A stretch of DNA of 64,000 bases from contig OY282560.1 of the NCBI GenBank assembly GCA_958295665.1, positions 195,171,011-195,235,010 of the forward strand. The letters are read 5' to 3'. Below are positions 23,508 to 34,671 of the stretch, in pieces (within the stretch, counting starts at the first letter, position 1; each line of letters opens with the position of its first letter). Position numbers and translations under genes: made by a program. This stretch comes from Tipula vernalis. Its lineage: Eukaryota > Arthropoda > Insecta > Diptera > Tipulidae. Below the pieces are notes generated by a model that saw only the letters and a program-made list of their open reading frames with translations, was not told the origin of the DNA and searched no databases.

Positions 23508-23960
23508 ATGTCTGCAGAACCCGATGATTTTGAGAAATCAATGGAAAAAAGTGTGCAATTTATTTATTACAGGCGCTCGTGAGGTTGAATTCAACAACAA
23601 AAAGGTATGAGTACGATTTCTTAAGTTAAAAATGTTAACTAATTGGGATCAATTTTTTTTAGGGAATCATTATTTATGTTATATTCCAATGCCAAAACAA
23701 AAGGCATTCCAAAAAATTCAAATCAGATTATGTAGTACGTGAATTAAAATAGAAATTGTCCGGTAAACATGTTGAATTCATTAAAATTTACCAAAGCCAA
23801 CACGTAAAACAAGAATTCAATTTAAGCAAAAGCGTCCACGATCAAGATCATTGACGGCTGTTAAAGATCCTATTTTAGAAGATTTGTATTCCCAGCTGAA
23901 ATTTTAGGTAATCGCAAAGTTCATTTGTTTAAAACAACAAATAACGATCGGAATACATAG
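23508..23960 (+). pseudogene. Ribosomal protein S7 pseudogene, intron retained
   Basis: The ATG at 23508 begins MSAEPDDFEKSMEKSVQFI, the start of eukaryotic ribosomal protein eS7. After a frameshift comes GAREVEFNNKK up to 23604. A GT...TTTTTTTTAG segment (23605-23662) then splits the reading, and the match resumes in phase as GIIIYV. Further pieces in shifting frames read PMPKQKAFQKIQIRL, VVREL-K-stop-[20 protein letters not shown] and [20 protein letters not shown], then [20 protein letters not shown]. Coverage is roughly the first two thirds of the protein. The lesions include at least three frameshifts and one stop. Presence of the intron argues against a retrocopy. Confidence 0.9.
23605..23662 (+). 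other. Retained 58-bp intron in the RpS7 pseudogene
   Basis: The segment starts GTATGAG and ends with a T-run plus AG. Removing it joins AAA AAG to GGA ATC ATT ATT TAT, which continues the RpS7 reading (NNKK then xIIIY) in phase 0. The size and the T-rich end fit a short dipteran intron. Confidence 0.8.
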
Positions 23961-26221
23961 TACTCCTACAGATTTTGTTTACAATTTACAAACGAATTTT
24001 CATTGTTTACTAAATTAGGTAAGAAAATTGCTAAAATAGTGAAAACCGAAATTTTCTAATTAACGAAAATTTCAATTTATTGTTGATAATTTTGAATTTA
24101 AGATGATAAATTGAAATTTTATATTAAACCTATTAAAATTTTATATATACTATATAGTAAATGCACTCAATGTGTACCAGCATTTTAAATAGAGTTTGAC
24201 GTATAAAACCAAATTTTTCATTTTTGGCTGTTCGGTCAGGTTTGACGTAATATTTAACAAGGTGAAGTTAGCAGGAAATGAATTTGACGTAAAATATCGT
24301 TATTTTTTTTTCATTTTGGCCAGACCGAACACGTCTAAAGAGAGAAAACAACAACAAAATAAAAATTACAGAATCGTTCATACTAAACCACCAACACACA
24401 TAGAGAAGGTAAATATTTTCATACAATCTTCCATGTGCGTAGCAGGAAACGTATCATGTTTTCATTATATTCCATACAAATAATACTCTTATAGCGAACA
24501 TACAAATATTCCTATTCTATGTATCAAGATACAGGAAAACATTTGTGACGATTATACCAAAACCAACTAAAATGCCTATCTGTTTTTGTTGTTGTTTAAA
24601 TATTATATGACAAAAACCAATAATAAGAGTACATTTTCTTGATAGCCTGTATAAACATTTTTGTTGGTCTACAAGAATAGATTTGTATCAGTTGTACATA
24701 AAATAAAATGGCAAAATATGTTTAATGATTAGTAAAAATAAAATAAGACTTGAAAATAAACTGCGTATTTGGGTCAATTTTATTATTAATTCTAATTCGA
24801 TTTAAAATATCAGACATTTATATTTAGATTTTATGTACAATTACACATTAAGTGTAATTAGTCTGATGAGATTGACTGATAAAAAATTAAATTTTTCTTT
24901 ACTCTTACTCAGATCGAAACTAAACTTGCAAAATTCTCGATAATTTCTCCCTTGGAATAAAACCATTTAAAGTTCATTGGGAACTTTTTTAAAATTAATA
25001 TAAACCTTTTCAAAACCAAATAAAATATTTTCAAATTCAAATACAACTTTTTCTATTATACATATATTAAAGTTTTCATTTAAGAAATTCTACATTTTCA
25101 AACTTAAATTAAACTTTTTTTAATTTAAAATAAACAATTAAAAAAAAAAAAAACTCGGTTTGTCGCATTAATTTTAATAGCCAATTGAAGAGGCTACCTG
25201 TCAACTGCTTGCGGTAAATTCATCTTCAGGTTTGTCATGTAGTTATTGCAGTTGTCTCCAACAAATTTTATCATCTAAAATTAAAATCAAAATTAACTTC
25301 GATAAGCTATTGCAATCATAGCCTACCTAAATGTAATTCATCATATGTGTACAGCAAATGATCTGAAATTAACGAAAATCGAATAATTAATTTATTAAAT
25401 TACTCAAATTTATACTTATCTTGTAAGCTGTTGTCAACATTAATGTGTTTATATTTCTTAATTGGTTGACATTTCGTCAGCTGTTAAGTAAAGTACTAAA
25501 ATTATTCTTAAGATAATTTAAACGCTACCGTCTATTGTTGAAAGCTGTAACAATTAATACATTTTAATCTTAGTTTTAAGCATTTATAAAAATTAAATTT
25601 TTCAAATTAAGTATAAATTATCCGCTGCAACTTACCAGAAGCCTAATGAATTAACCAATGAAAAATTGCCACCATGACCGCTAATGGTTATAATATATTT
25701 TTTATTTCTCACAATCTTATGTGAACCCTTTTTTTTATATTAAGTCAGTTTTTTTCAGGTTTGATCAGTTCTATTTGTTATTTTCGCCAAGTGAAATCAA
25801 AGTTAATTCAAAATAAATTGTAAAAAACCAGAATATATATAAAATATTATATAAAACCATATACACATATAAAACTGTTTCCATCAGTGTTTTTATTAAG
25901 TGATAATTGGTCCAAGGTGTTTTTTTTGTTAATACGTGAAGATACGTTGGAATACGGATACCAGAGAAAGTTGTTTGAGGAAAAATGGGTGTGAAGTTTA
26001 TAACAAATACAAATTAAAAGTATGTATTAAAAAGTAAACTGTTAATAAAATTCCAATAAGAATTTTGAGTGAAATATTAAAGTGTGAAGTTTATAACAAA
26101 AAATAACACAAAATAGGATTTAAAATTTTTTGACAAGAATAATAAATTTTCGAGAACAGTTGGCAGTAATAGTTTAAATAAGGTGACGTAAATCATATGA
26201 TATACACTACTTTGAGTAATT
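23961..26221. other. AT-rich intergenic DNA
   Basis: No gene is recognised. A short direct duplication, GTGTGAAGTTTATAACAAA, occurs at about 25989 and 26081. A poly(A) run lies at 25139-25152. The 95-codon frame at 24196-24483 has no motif. Confidence 0.5.
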
Positions 26222-26730
26222 TATTGTTCAAACCAATAACATGAATCGCCAAACGGTGCAGTGGTTAAAGCTACGGCGCTTGGATCGGGAGATACCCGGG
26301 TTCGAATCGCGATAGGGGCGGGATGCAAAAGGGATTTTTCATCATCTGATTACGATCGGTGATGAAGATGAACACATATATAACCCCCGCCGACTATTCA
26401 CATGCGATGCTATAATCCACATAATCCAGTGGCCTAACGCCGACCCACTGAATATGCATCAGGTAGCGGCGTTTATCAGGGATATAGATCTATATCTCAC
26501 GTAAGGAAATCTCTAGGGACGCATAATAGGCCTCAATGGCCGCAGTGCTCTGGGCAACGAACACCCACCCTAAAAAAAAAAAAAATAACATGAATATAAC
26601 AGGGATTGTCGCAAGATGCTATTAATGGCGAATAATAGCCTCAAGTGCCGTGAAATTAACAGTGTATACCGCATTTCTCAACGGTGGGGAGAAATACCAA
26701 ATTTTAATTTTTCTGTTATGTCATAACACT
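26222..26730 (+). repeat. AACCAATAACATG repeat, copy 1 (hosts the SINE)
   Basis: TTGTTCAAACCAATAACATG (26224) continues after the SINE with ACAGGGATTGTCGCAAGATG, GAATAATAGCCT and ACGGTGGGGAGAAATACCAA. It matches copy 2 at 26753-26895 and, inverted, copy 3 at 27957-28090. The SINE insertion interrupts this copy, so the repeat is older than the SINE. Confidence 0.75.
26247..26583 (+). mobile_element. tRNA-headed SINE with LOA-derived tail
   Basis: A 12-base duplication AATAACATGAAT lies at 26235-26246 and 26584-26595. The head carries an A-box-like GTGCAGTGGTTAAAG (about 26256-26270) and a B-box-like GGTTCGAATCGC (26299-26310), the pol III promoter parts of a tRNA gene. From about 26405 to 26571 the sequence aligns with the last part of the LOA LINE (17630-17809): CCAGTGGCCTAACGCCGACC, GCGTTTATCA, and the end CACCCTAAAA. 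An A-run closes it. The shared tail suggests that the LOA machinery mobilised this SINE. Confidence 0.9.
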
Positions 26731-26752
26731 TTTGCTCGTTTGAGTATATCTT

Positions 26753-26895
26753 TTTGTTCAAACCAATAACATTAATGTCACAGGGGTTGTCGTAAGATGC
26801 CATTAGCGAGGAATAATAGCCTTACGTGTCCTGAATCAAATGACGTATACCACATTTCCAACAATGGGGAGGAATACCAAATTTTTTTGTTCGTC
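26753..26895 (+). repeat. AACCAATAACATG repeat, copy 2
   Basis: It starts TTGTTCAAACCAATAACATT and runs through GGTTGTCGTAAGATGCCAT, GAATAATAGCCTTACGTGTC and GGGGAGGAATACCAAATTTT. It aligns without interruption to copy 1 when the SINE is removed. Confidence 0.75.
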
Positions 26896-27174
26896 TTAGT
26901 CGTCATAGTCGACGTGGAACCACTAAATAATTTAACCAAATATGCGGTAAAACTCGAAAATATTCAGTCTCAATTAAACATTTTAGGAGAAACTGTTTAT
27001 TTAAAGGAAATTATAAATCCTTCTTTACCTGGTGGAATGGAACACTATACCGCTTATATCAAAAGGCTAAATGGTACATGTGAATGTCACGATGACCTTC
27101 AAAAATTTATAATTCCCACAAAATTAGATTTTTATGTTAATCGTTCTATTTTAATTTACATGAAAAATTAAAAG
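26896..27174 (+). other. Open frame of unknown nature downstream of repeat copy 2
   Basis: The 124-codon frame beginning at 26797 stays open to 27171. Its first 33 residues lie in the repeat. The unique part includes LNILGETVYLKEIINPS, GGMEHYTAYIKRLNGTCECH and IIPTKLDFYVNRSI. Codons and composition are not unlike a coding exon, but I recognise no family. It sits between two inverted copies of the same repeat, so it might be the inside of a transposon. It could equally be chance. Confidence 0.3.
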
Positions 27175-27956
27175 CTACTACGAAATATAATTAAATAATC
27201 AAAGTAATTTCGCATGGAACAAGGGCATTGTTATTATTATTTATTAATTATTACGTCATTACTAAGTATTAACCATTAATTATAAATTATTATTTATAAA
27301 TTATTAATTATAAGTTATTAATAATTAATTATTAATTATACAAGCCGAAGTGGCAACAAAACGATCAATCAACTGACTAATGGCAAGCCAGAGGTTTCGT
27401 TTCTCTCGGAAATGAAAGAGGATCCCTATAAACGGACTCTTCGTCATGAGTAAAATGGATCCCATTAGCTAGGGTGCTCCATATGAATGATTTTATGAAC
27501 GAAAATCCCTATAAACGGGCTCTCCTGCATGAATGATTGTGTGAAGGTTAGAGAACGCAACATTTCAGAGCGTAGATGGAAAGGTGTGATATGCGTGCTA
27601 TAAGTATAATATAGAACAACATTCTTGTTCCAGTAGAAATTCGTAGATTTGTTAATTTTCAAATTTTTTTGCAATAACCCTGCGGTTTATATCAAAATGG
27701 CACTAAATGATTTGAATTCCGCAATGGATCCAGTACCGCAATATACAGATTTTAGTGTAGGTTAAATTATAAAATCGACCACGGGTATTTGAGAGTCGCG
27801 CTAATATGATGACCAATTTATATTATTCAATAAATGCATTCCAATGTAATAACCTAATCAGATCCAGAGAGCAAACTATGCGATGACCAGTCTTTGGAAG
27901 TCAAAAATACATTACACAGATTTAAGTACATTTCGCAGGTAATGACATCTTGCGTC
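27175..27956. other. AT-simple DNA and a short degenerate duplication
   Basis: 27235-27340 is AATTATTA-type simple sequence. At 27420-27455 and 27505-27535 the phrase ATCCCTATAAACGG(A/G)CTCT is repeated about 85 bases apart. No gene is recognised. Confidence 0.55.
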
Positions 27957-28090
27957 GTCATGTTATTGGTTTAAAAAAATAAAATTTGTTATTCCTCCCC
28001 ACCGTTGAGAAATGTGTCATACACAATTCGATTCACGACACTTAAGGTTAGTATTCTCTACCAGTGGCATCGCGCGACAATCATTACTGC
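27957..28090 (-). repeat. AACCAATAACATG repeat, copy 3, inverted
   Basis: Read on the minus strand it gives GATTGTCGCGCGATGCCA, CTTAAGTGTCGTGAATC, ACGGTGGGGAGGAATAACAA and AAACCAATAACATG. This is the same order as copies 1 and 2. Copies 2 and 3 face each other across about 1.06 kb. Confidence 0.7.
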
Positions 28091-28334
28091 CTATAATCGA
28101 CACCTAAGATTATTAATTATCATCAGTCTTATCTTGCGATAGTTGCTGCGTTGTATATTTGTTAAAACAATACCCATTCCTTACAACAAAATTTGGCCTT
28201 ATACTAGAATAATATATCAAATAAATCCCCCTTTGTGTTGTAGTAGGAACTATCCTATTTAATATAAAATATTTCATTTTTAAAATTTTGTTACAAACTT
28301 CACATATGACCTAATATTAGAAAGAAATAGATAT

Positions 28335-29262
28335 TGTTACGCTTTTGCCTTGTCACTCTAGGTTCATATCACTGGATTGTGAATAATACAAAATCAATTT
28401 AATTTCACATAAGAATTATTACAACACAGTTTATTAATAAAAATTCACAAAATCACTTTATATAAATTATTCCCAAGTTTTTACTGTACACTTATAATTT
28501 TTATTTCCACAAAAACACTTTTTAATTCACTTTTTAATTCATTTTTAATCTTTACTCTTTCGCTTACCAAATATTACTAATCCAATTCGACTTCATTCGC
28601 CTTTTTATATACACAAACCCAACTTCTAGAAAGCTCATGACTTTTCCAGTTAGAATAGCGTAGAAACATTTATAACAATTTTATCATGAAAGATTCCATT
28701 TTAGAACAGTTAAACATTGAGCTATTAATTTAACTTATTATATTACACACTAGGTGTCACCGTTACATAATTATCTATTGTGGCGGTGACACCTAGTGTG
28801 TAATAGAATAAGTAAAATAAATAGTTCAATGGTTTACTGTACTAAACGGAATTTTCCATAATAAAACAGTTCTAAATATTTCTACACTATTCTAACTAAA
28901 AAAGTCATGAACTTCAGAGATGTTTGGTTTGTGTATATAAAAAGGCGAAAAGATCGAATTGGATTACTGGTATTTGGAACGCAATACTGTAAACTTTTAA
29001 GATTATGAGTAATGTTTGGAAAGCGGCAGTGTGAAGATTAAAACGTGATTTTAAAAGTGTTGTAGTGTGAAATAAAAATTATACGTAAACAGTAAAATTG
29101 TGTGAAAACTATTTAAAGTGATTTTGTGAATTATCGTTAGTAAATAGTGTTGTTATAATTTTTGTGTGACATAAATAAATTCGTTGGGGATAAATTAAAT
29201 TGATTTTGTTTTATTCACAATCCAGTGATACGAACCCTAATTGACAAGGCAAAAACGTAACA
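28335..29262. mobile_element. Simple foldback-type element, two inverted arms
   Basis: A left-facing arm (28335-28765) and a right-facing arm (about 28778-29262) of the same family as 10344-12304 form one long palindrome around an 11-base loop. The outer ends TGTTACG and CGTAACA are exactly complementary. ATAT stands at both outer borders (28331-28334 and 29263-29266), although ATAT is self-complementary and could belong to the inverted repeat. There is no ORF. Each arm has a TATATA-type box near its middle (CCTTTTTATATACAC at about 28600, TGTGTATATAAAAAGGCG at about 28930). Confidence 0.8.
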
Positions 29263-29266
29263 ATAT

Positions 29267-30554
29267 TAAAACATGATAGCAAGCATTATCTCTAGCACTT
29301 GTAAATGTCTATCTCATAAAACTGTGGTTTTAACGGTGTAAATCCCTCACACTTACGAATAAAAAAAACTCCAATTGGAATTGTATAAGTACACGTATTA
29401 TTTTTTTATTTTAAACTTCACACCCTTTGAGGAAAATACACTAGCCACCTACCATTACGATACAGTTCATCGTCGTTCAGCAGTCGTTTTGACTTACTGT
29501 TCCCAACGCCTCAGGTAACACACTTATCATATCTAAGAATACATATTTAATTTTAGATTTATTCTGGCAACCTATTTCACCTATAGGGATATTATAGTTT
29601 TTGTGAGGCATGTGAAGTTATCTCAGGATATATCCCAGTAAATAAAGAAAATATACCCATGTGTGAAGTTATCCCAGCCCAGGATTTTATTATATTTAAT
29701 TATTTGCATTCAAATCAAATCAATAAAAAACAAAAAAATCGAATTTAAAATATTTATGTTACTTAAAAAACCAATATTGGTTTAAAACGTTAATGTGGCC
29801 TTTGTATTAGAAGTCCATGGTATTTACCCAGTTTTAAACATTTTTTAATGTGCTGCCTAAGGGGCTAAGTAATGTGCTAATTTCACGATGGTCGGTATGT
29901 TGCGAATGATAAAAACTGGGTAAATCCTACACTCAAAACAATAAAGTAATTAATTTGACGAAACTCACATCAAAATTGAAGAGAATTGGTTTAAAATATC
30001 GCCAACGAAGGTAGTTAGTTGTTTAGTACAATTATTCAATTCTAACAAATCGATTCGAGTTGAGAAAAATTCTTTAATTGAACAACGTTTTTACAGAAAC
30101 GACAAAATTTTGTTCATTCAAAGAAATATTATCATCATTTTAATTAAAGAATTCGTTGATTTAAAGATTAATTTCTCAAATTAATTAAATAAATTAATAG
30201 ATTTTATGAAAAAAAATATCGCTATAGGTTTGAAGGAAAATAAAAAATATTTGATTTGAACATTTATTTTTCAATCTTACTGTTAAAGTTTAAACTAGAG
30301 AGTTTAAACTAAAACTAAACTTACAAATTATATATTAACTAGTTCTTCTAAAAGGGAAAATGCCTATTTAGCAAAAAGTTGGAACTCAACTTATTTCTCA
30401 CGTTGTGTGTTGTCAACATTTTATTCACGTTGTGCATTATCAACATTTTTTATTGATCGTATTTCAGACATGTTCGTTCTTGGTATTTACTATTTAGCAA
30501 TATTACTTGACACCTTACATGTATGGTATTGTGTTACTATGTTGAGTCAGTAGA
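29267..30554. other. AT-rich DNA downstream of errantivirus A env
   Basis: No gene is recognised. Small structures are a 20-base inverted pair around TATTTACCCAGTTTTAAAC (29820) and ATAAAAACTGGGTAAATCC (29910), a repeated TGTGAAGTTATC(T/C)CAG at 29610 and 29670, and a tandem CACGTTGTG...TCAACATTTT at 30397 and 30425. The 3' LTR of element A was expected here and was not found. Confidence 0.5.
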
Positions 30555-32062
30555 TTACATGAATATAACTCCTCCTTCTTGGCTTGAGATGCTTGATTTC
30601 TCTATTTTTAGCATGGTAGTACGCCTATTGTTGACAATGTAACTGATTATTACCAACATGCCGACTGATGAGAGGGATACGCCTCCTGATAGTGTCCACA
30701 TCCAATTCTGGTGGTTTACTTGCTTGAGATGTACATTTCTGATATGATTCCTATTCTGGATGCTCGCCTTGTTGATTACTTCCATATCAAGCATTTTTAC
30801 TAATTTACGGGTTGCTTCAATATTGTAAAGTGCTCCCTGTATTTCCTGCATTTCACCTCTAATCTCATACGATTGAAATTTTCTGTTATTGAAGTTTATG
30901 GTACAATTCCAAAATGTTATCAGGAAGTTTTTTGATAGTACTCTGTCGTTGGGTCCGCAATCGGAAGATAATGTCTCGTTTTTTGCGTTGTTTATTAGAA
31001 GTTTACCCTCGGAGATGAATTGTATGATTGTTTCCGTTTCGGATGTCACATTACAGCAAGCAGCTTTTGGTCCCCATAACTAGTGGTTTAATACACTTAT
31101 CATTAAACTCTCGAATATCCGAAGGTCTTTGCACAAATTTGTTGTGGTTCGAACTTGTGAACAATTCTTGATTGCTTTTGATGATGTGTTGAGGATAGGT
31201 CCCTATGATGGTGTCATTTATAATTAATGGTAATACCATCATTACTGTTGAATCTTCTTCTTCCAATTTTGGTATTTGAATCATGTACAAGGAGAGTTTC
31301 TTTATTTACTGCTATTTTCGGGGTCACGAATTCTTGTGCTTCATCCGGCAGCGTGATGTTAATACCCTGATTGACGAGTAGATCCTTTACTATGATTATT
31401 TCTTTCTAAGAAATTTTGCTACTTGGTAGTTCTACTTTTGTCCGGATTATTGCATCTTGGATGTCTTCTAGTATTATAGTTGCTAACATCTCTATTCCCG
31501 TTAATACAACTTTGTTAGCCATTGTGCTGTTACTTATAGCCCTGTTTACTGTGTCTGTGATTGTTTGGATTCTTTTGTTGATTTGTTCGTTTATTCGAAA
31601 TTGTTGATTATTTGCGTCTATTAGTTGATTCATGGTACTGTTGATTACGCGTAGATCGTCAGCGTCTGGATTTCCCGCGAGCCATTTCCATGCTGATCCT
31701 AATGTATCCCATCGTTTGTGTCTATTATTATGCAAGGGGTTTATTTGACGAAGATTGTTGTATAATTTCTTCAACTTTTGTCTTATTATGCTATCAAGTT
31801 CCAACTTATCATACAATTTACTGATCATAATTTTGTTAATAGATTCTACAACTAATTCTAAATTATTTAAGTTAATAGGTTGTATGATTTTGATATTCCC
31901 TATTTGAATTTTACATTGATTTGTTTTTATTAGTAGTATAGGGTCTTTATGCAAATTTTTAATTTCTAGTCTTTGAGCATTACAAATATAAAATATGACT
32001 ATTAAGACAAATAGTTTTAACGTTACAAACATGATTTTTTGGAATATACAAAAAAAATACAA
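30555..32062 (-). pseudogene. Errantivirus A env
   Basis: The gene starts at 32062 with a hydrophobic signal-like segment (LKLFVLIVIFYICNA). A furin-like RHKR site is followed by WDTLGSAWKWLAGNPDADDL, a conserved errantivirus env feature. The frame breaks near 31400 and again between 31290 and 31049. The last piece (31049-30555) ends with a membrane-spanning segment (VGMLVIISYIV) and a short tail. The product would be an envelope glycoprotein. The two frameshifts and one or more stops make it a pseudogene. Confidence 0.88.
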
Positions 32063-32073
32063 TATTATTATTT

Positions 32074-33121
32074 TTACTTTAATCTTTTAATTTTTCTCTT
32101 ATTTCTTTTAATATTTCTAGTTGTTTTGAAAGTTTTATAATTGACATCTTTTATTTTAGTTTTGACCCCTCTAGGTTGTGATTTTGTTCTAATATTTGGT
32201 TTGATATAAACTAATTGATCCTCCCTTAAATTTGGGGGTTCTTCCTTACTGCTATTTTGTTTCATCATTCTAACTCTCGCTATTTCAAGGTTATTGTTTA
32301 CCTGTTATAAAATAATATTAGCTTTATCCTGTATTTCGCTCGGGTTTAACAAGTTGTTTTGTTCGAAGATAATTTCATTCAGCGTGAAGCCGGTGGATGA
32401 ATCTACTGAATTGTTGTACAATGCCACTGATAATTCTATTGTCGTTAGGGTACTTGAGTCTAGAAGTTTATCTCGATTTGTATTGAAAATTTCTAGAATA
32501 GTCGAATGCGTTTTTTCGACTTGGCCGTTTGACTCTGAGGATGACACGTATTCTAATTTAATATTAAGCTTGCTCAAGTATTCTCTAAATTGCAACGATT
32601 GGAACGTTGTCTCATGATCTGAAAAAATGGTATTGGGGATTCCGAATTGAGTGAAATATTTTGTCAAGGCACTTGTTGTGTCTGGAAGGTTTTTTGTTTC
32701 GATCGGAGTCATTTGTAGATTAATTTGAAAAATATCAATGTGCACTCGTTCTAATGGTTTCTCGGTGCTTGGTACGGGAGATATTTTAATGTTGTAGGGT
32801 TTCCGATCGTATTTGTGTATATTGCATATCCTACATGTGTTTTGATTTTATTAACCATTTTTGGTAAAAAGTAGGAACGTCTTATCTGACGTTCCACTTT
32901 GTCCCCCCTCTATGAGCTCTTTCGTGCTCTTTGCTGATAATCATATCCTGACGTCATTGGTCACGTCTTCGACCATTTTCGTAGCGAAAACGAAATGGCC
33001 GTTTTGAGAGAAGTTCTCTCGAAAAAACTCCTGGACTGTTTCATACAAACTTTCTGGTGCCAGGATTGCGGTTTGTTTACCGTTATGGAATTTTTTTATG
33101 AGATTCGTGATTTCATCTTTG
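32074..33121 (-). pseudogene. Errantivirus A integrase
   Basis: Pieces in several frames show a Cys-x2-Cys remnant (CRICNIHK) and VHIDIFQINLQ with the first core Asp. The second Asp follows in IFSDHETTFQS, and the Glu in SNGQVEKTHSTI. These are the D,D,E residues that join element DNA to the host. The C-terminal piece (32268-32074) is basic and ends just 11 bases before the env start. The zinc-finger half is badly eroded around 32750-33000. Confidence 0.82.
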
Positions 33122-34116
33122 TCAATTGTTTCCTTTGAAACTATAATTCTTTTTCAGGCCTGAAAACTGTATGAAATAGTCGTCAGATGTGTCTGCCGAA
33201 TGGTCTGTTTCGATATTATTATCATTAACGGGGTGATTTTCCGACATGCTTCCAGTATCACGTGAAGTGTTATCTGTTCCCTCATTAAAATGCAGTTCGT
33301 TGTTTGTAGTGGGCATTCTGCTAGGTCCGTCTGCCACTACATTTGCTATGCCCTGATTATAGACTACGTCGTAATTGTAGTAATCTAGTTCGAGTCTCAA
33401 TCGTAATATTTTGGGAGTTTTTCTCCGAGGATTTAATGAAGGTTAGGGGCTTGTGGTCGGTTACCAACGTAAATTTATTACCGTACAGGTATGGTTGGTA
33501 CTTTTTTAAGGCCCATATTATGGGAAATGCCTCTTTCTCATTCGTCGCATATTTCACTTCTGTAGAATTAAGTGTTGTGCGAGGCGAACGCAATGGGTCT
33601 CCTGTACATTATTCTGAATTTGGGAGAGAACTGCACCTAGAGCGAAATCTGATGCATCTGTGGTCAGAATAAATTGTTTCGTGAAGTCGGGGTAGGTTAG
33701 GATTTGGTATGTAGCTAAAGTTCTTTTAAGAGCCTCAAATGCATTTATATATTCAGTATCTTTGATATTGAGATTTCTATCTTGCTTCAGATATTTAGAC
33801 ATGGGTTTCTTATAAACCTTCTTTAATAACCCGAAAGCCCCAGAAATTGTTAAATTTTTTTCGGGGTTTTCGGTAATGGCCAGTCTATAATTTTCTGGAT
33901 TTTGTCCGCATTAGGTTTAACACCGTTAAAACTCGGTTTCTTTTTTAAGGAATTCACATTTATCTAATTTTATTTTAAGATTAAAATGTGATAGTCTTTT
34001 GAGTACCATACTAAGATTTTGAATATGGTTTTCCAAATTGTGTCCAATAATAATGATGTCATTCAGATAGACATGAAAAATGTTTCCTATAAAATCCTGC
34101 AATACTTTGTTCATTG
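33122..34116 (-). pseudogene. Errantivirus A RT C-terminal part and RNase H
   Basis: Right after the border with element B the RT resumes as AMNKVLQDFIGNIFHVY. The catalytic box reads YLND instead of YxDD, a G-to-A change that removes a metal-binding Asp. RNase H follows: ILTTDASDFALGAVLSQ, then WALKKYQPYLYGNKF and VTDHKPLTF. At least three frame changes lie between 33926 and 33357. The tail up to 33122 is the acidic spacer before integrase. Confidence 0.87.
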
Positions 34117-34120
34117 CGCG

Positions 34121-34608
34121 AGTTACGTTCTGCAGTTGTGGACTTATAAAAAACACTTTATAATTTTATGTTGAACGTTTTAATTTATTTTTAGTAGTTA
34201 GATGTTGGTTGTTCAAAGTCTTATAATAATCTAACTTCTTTTATATTCTTAAGAATATTTACAGTTAACAATCATGCAAAATAATATGATGCGATATAAT
34301 AAAAATAAAGATAACAAATAATAATGAACAAGTGTTCATTGTGATTTTAAATATAAAGATAATAAAGACTACAAAGAGAAATGAACAAGTGTTCATTTCG
34401 ATAACAGCTAAAATGCAATTTTATCATTTAATAAAAGTAAGAAATTTGGATTATAAATATTATGGTAAGTAAGATAACAAATCTGATTCCTCTTCGAAAT
34501 GTTTGTTATGTTAAAGATAATTGGTTTGCATTGTGCTACAATGTATTTATGATACAATGTATGATTATTATGTTGTTGTTATAGTGGGTGAAGTCGTCGG
34601 ACGTAACT
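34121..34608 (-). repeat. Errantivirus B 3' LTR
   Basis: It matches 41587-42074 over 488 bases with about five substitutions (near the TTCTTAAGAA stretch, GATAATAAAG, AACAGCTA and GATAATTGG). It lies downstream of env on the minus strand. Confidence 0.95.
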
Positions 34609-34625
34609 CATCCCCTCTAAGAGTC
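34609..34625 (-). promoter_or_regulatory. Errantivirus B polypurine tract
   Basis: On the minus strand CTCTTAGAGGGGATG directly precedes the 3' LTR. Its position and purine content fit the primer for plus-strand DNA synthesis. Confidence 0.7.
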
Positions 34626-34671
34626 GACCATAAACGCTTTTGTTTTTGGTAGACTGGAACTGCTAAATTGT

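Noticed and set aside
26247..26335. Functional tRNA gene
   Set aside because: The A and B boxes are present, but the acceptor stem does not close and the unit continues into a LINE-derived tail with a target duplication, so it is a SINE head.
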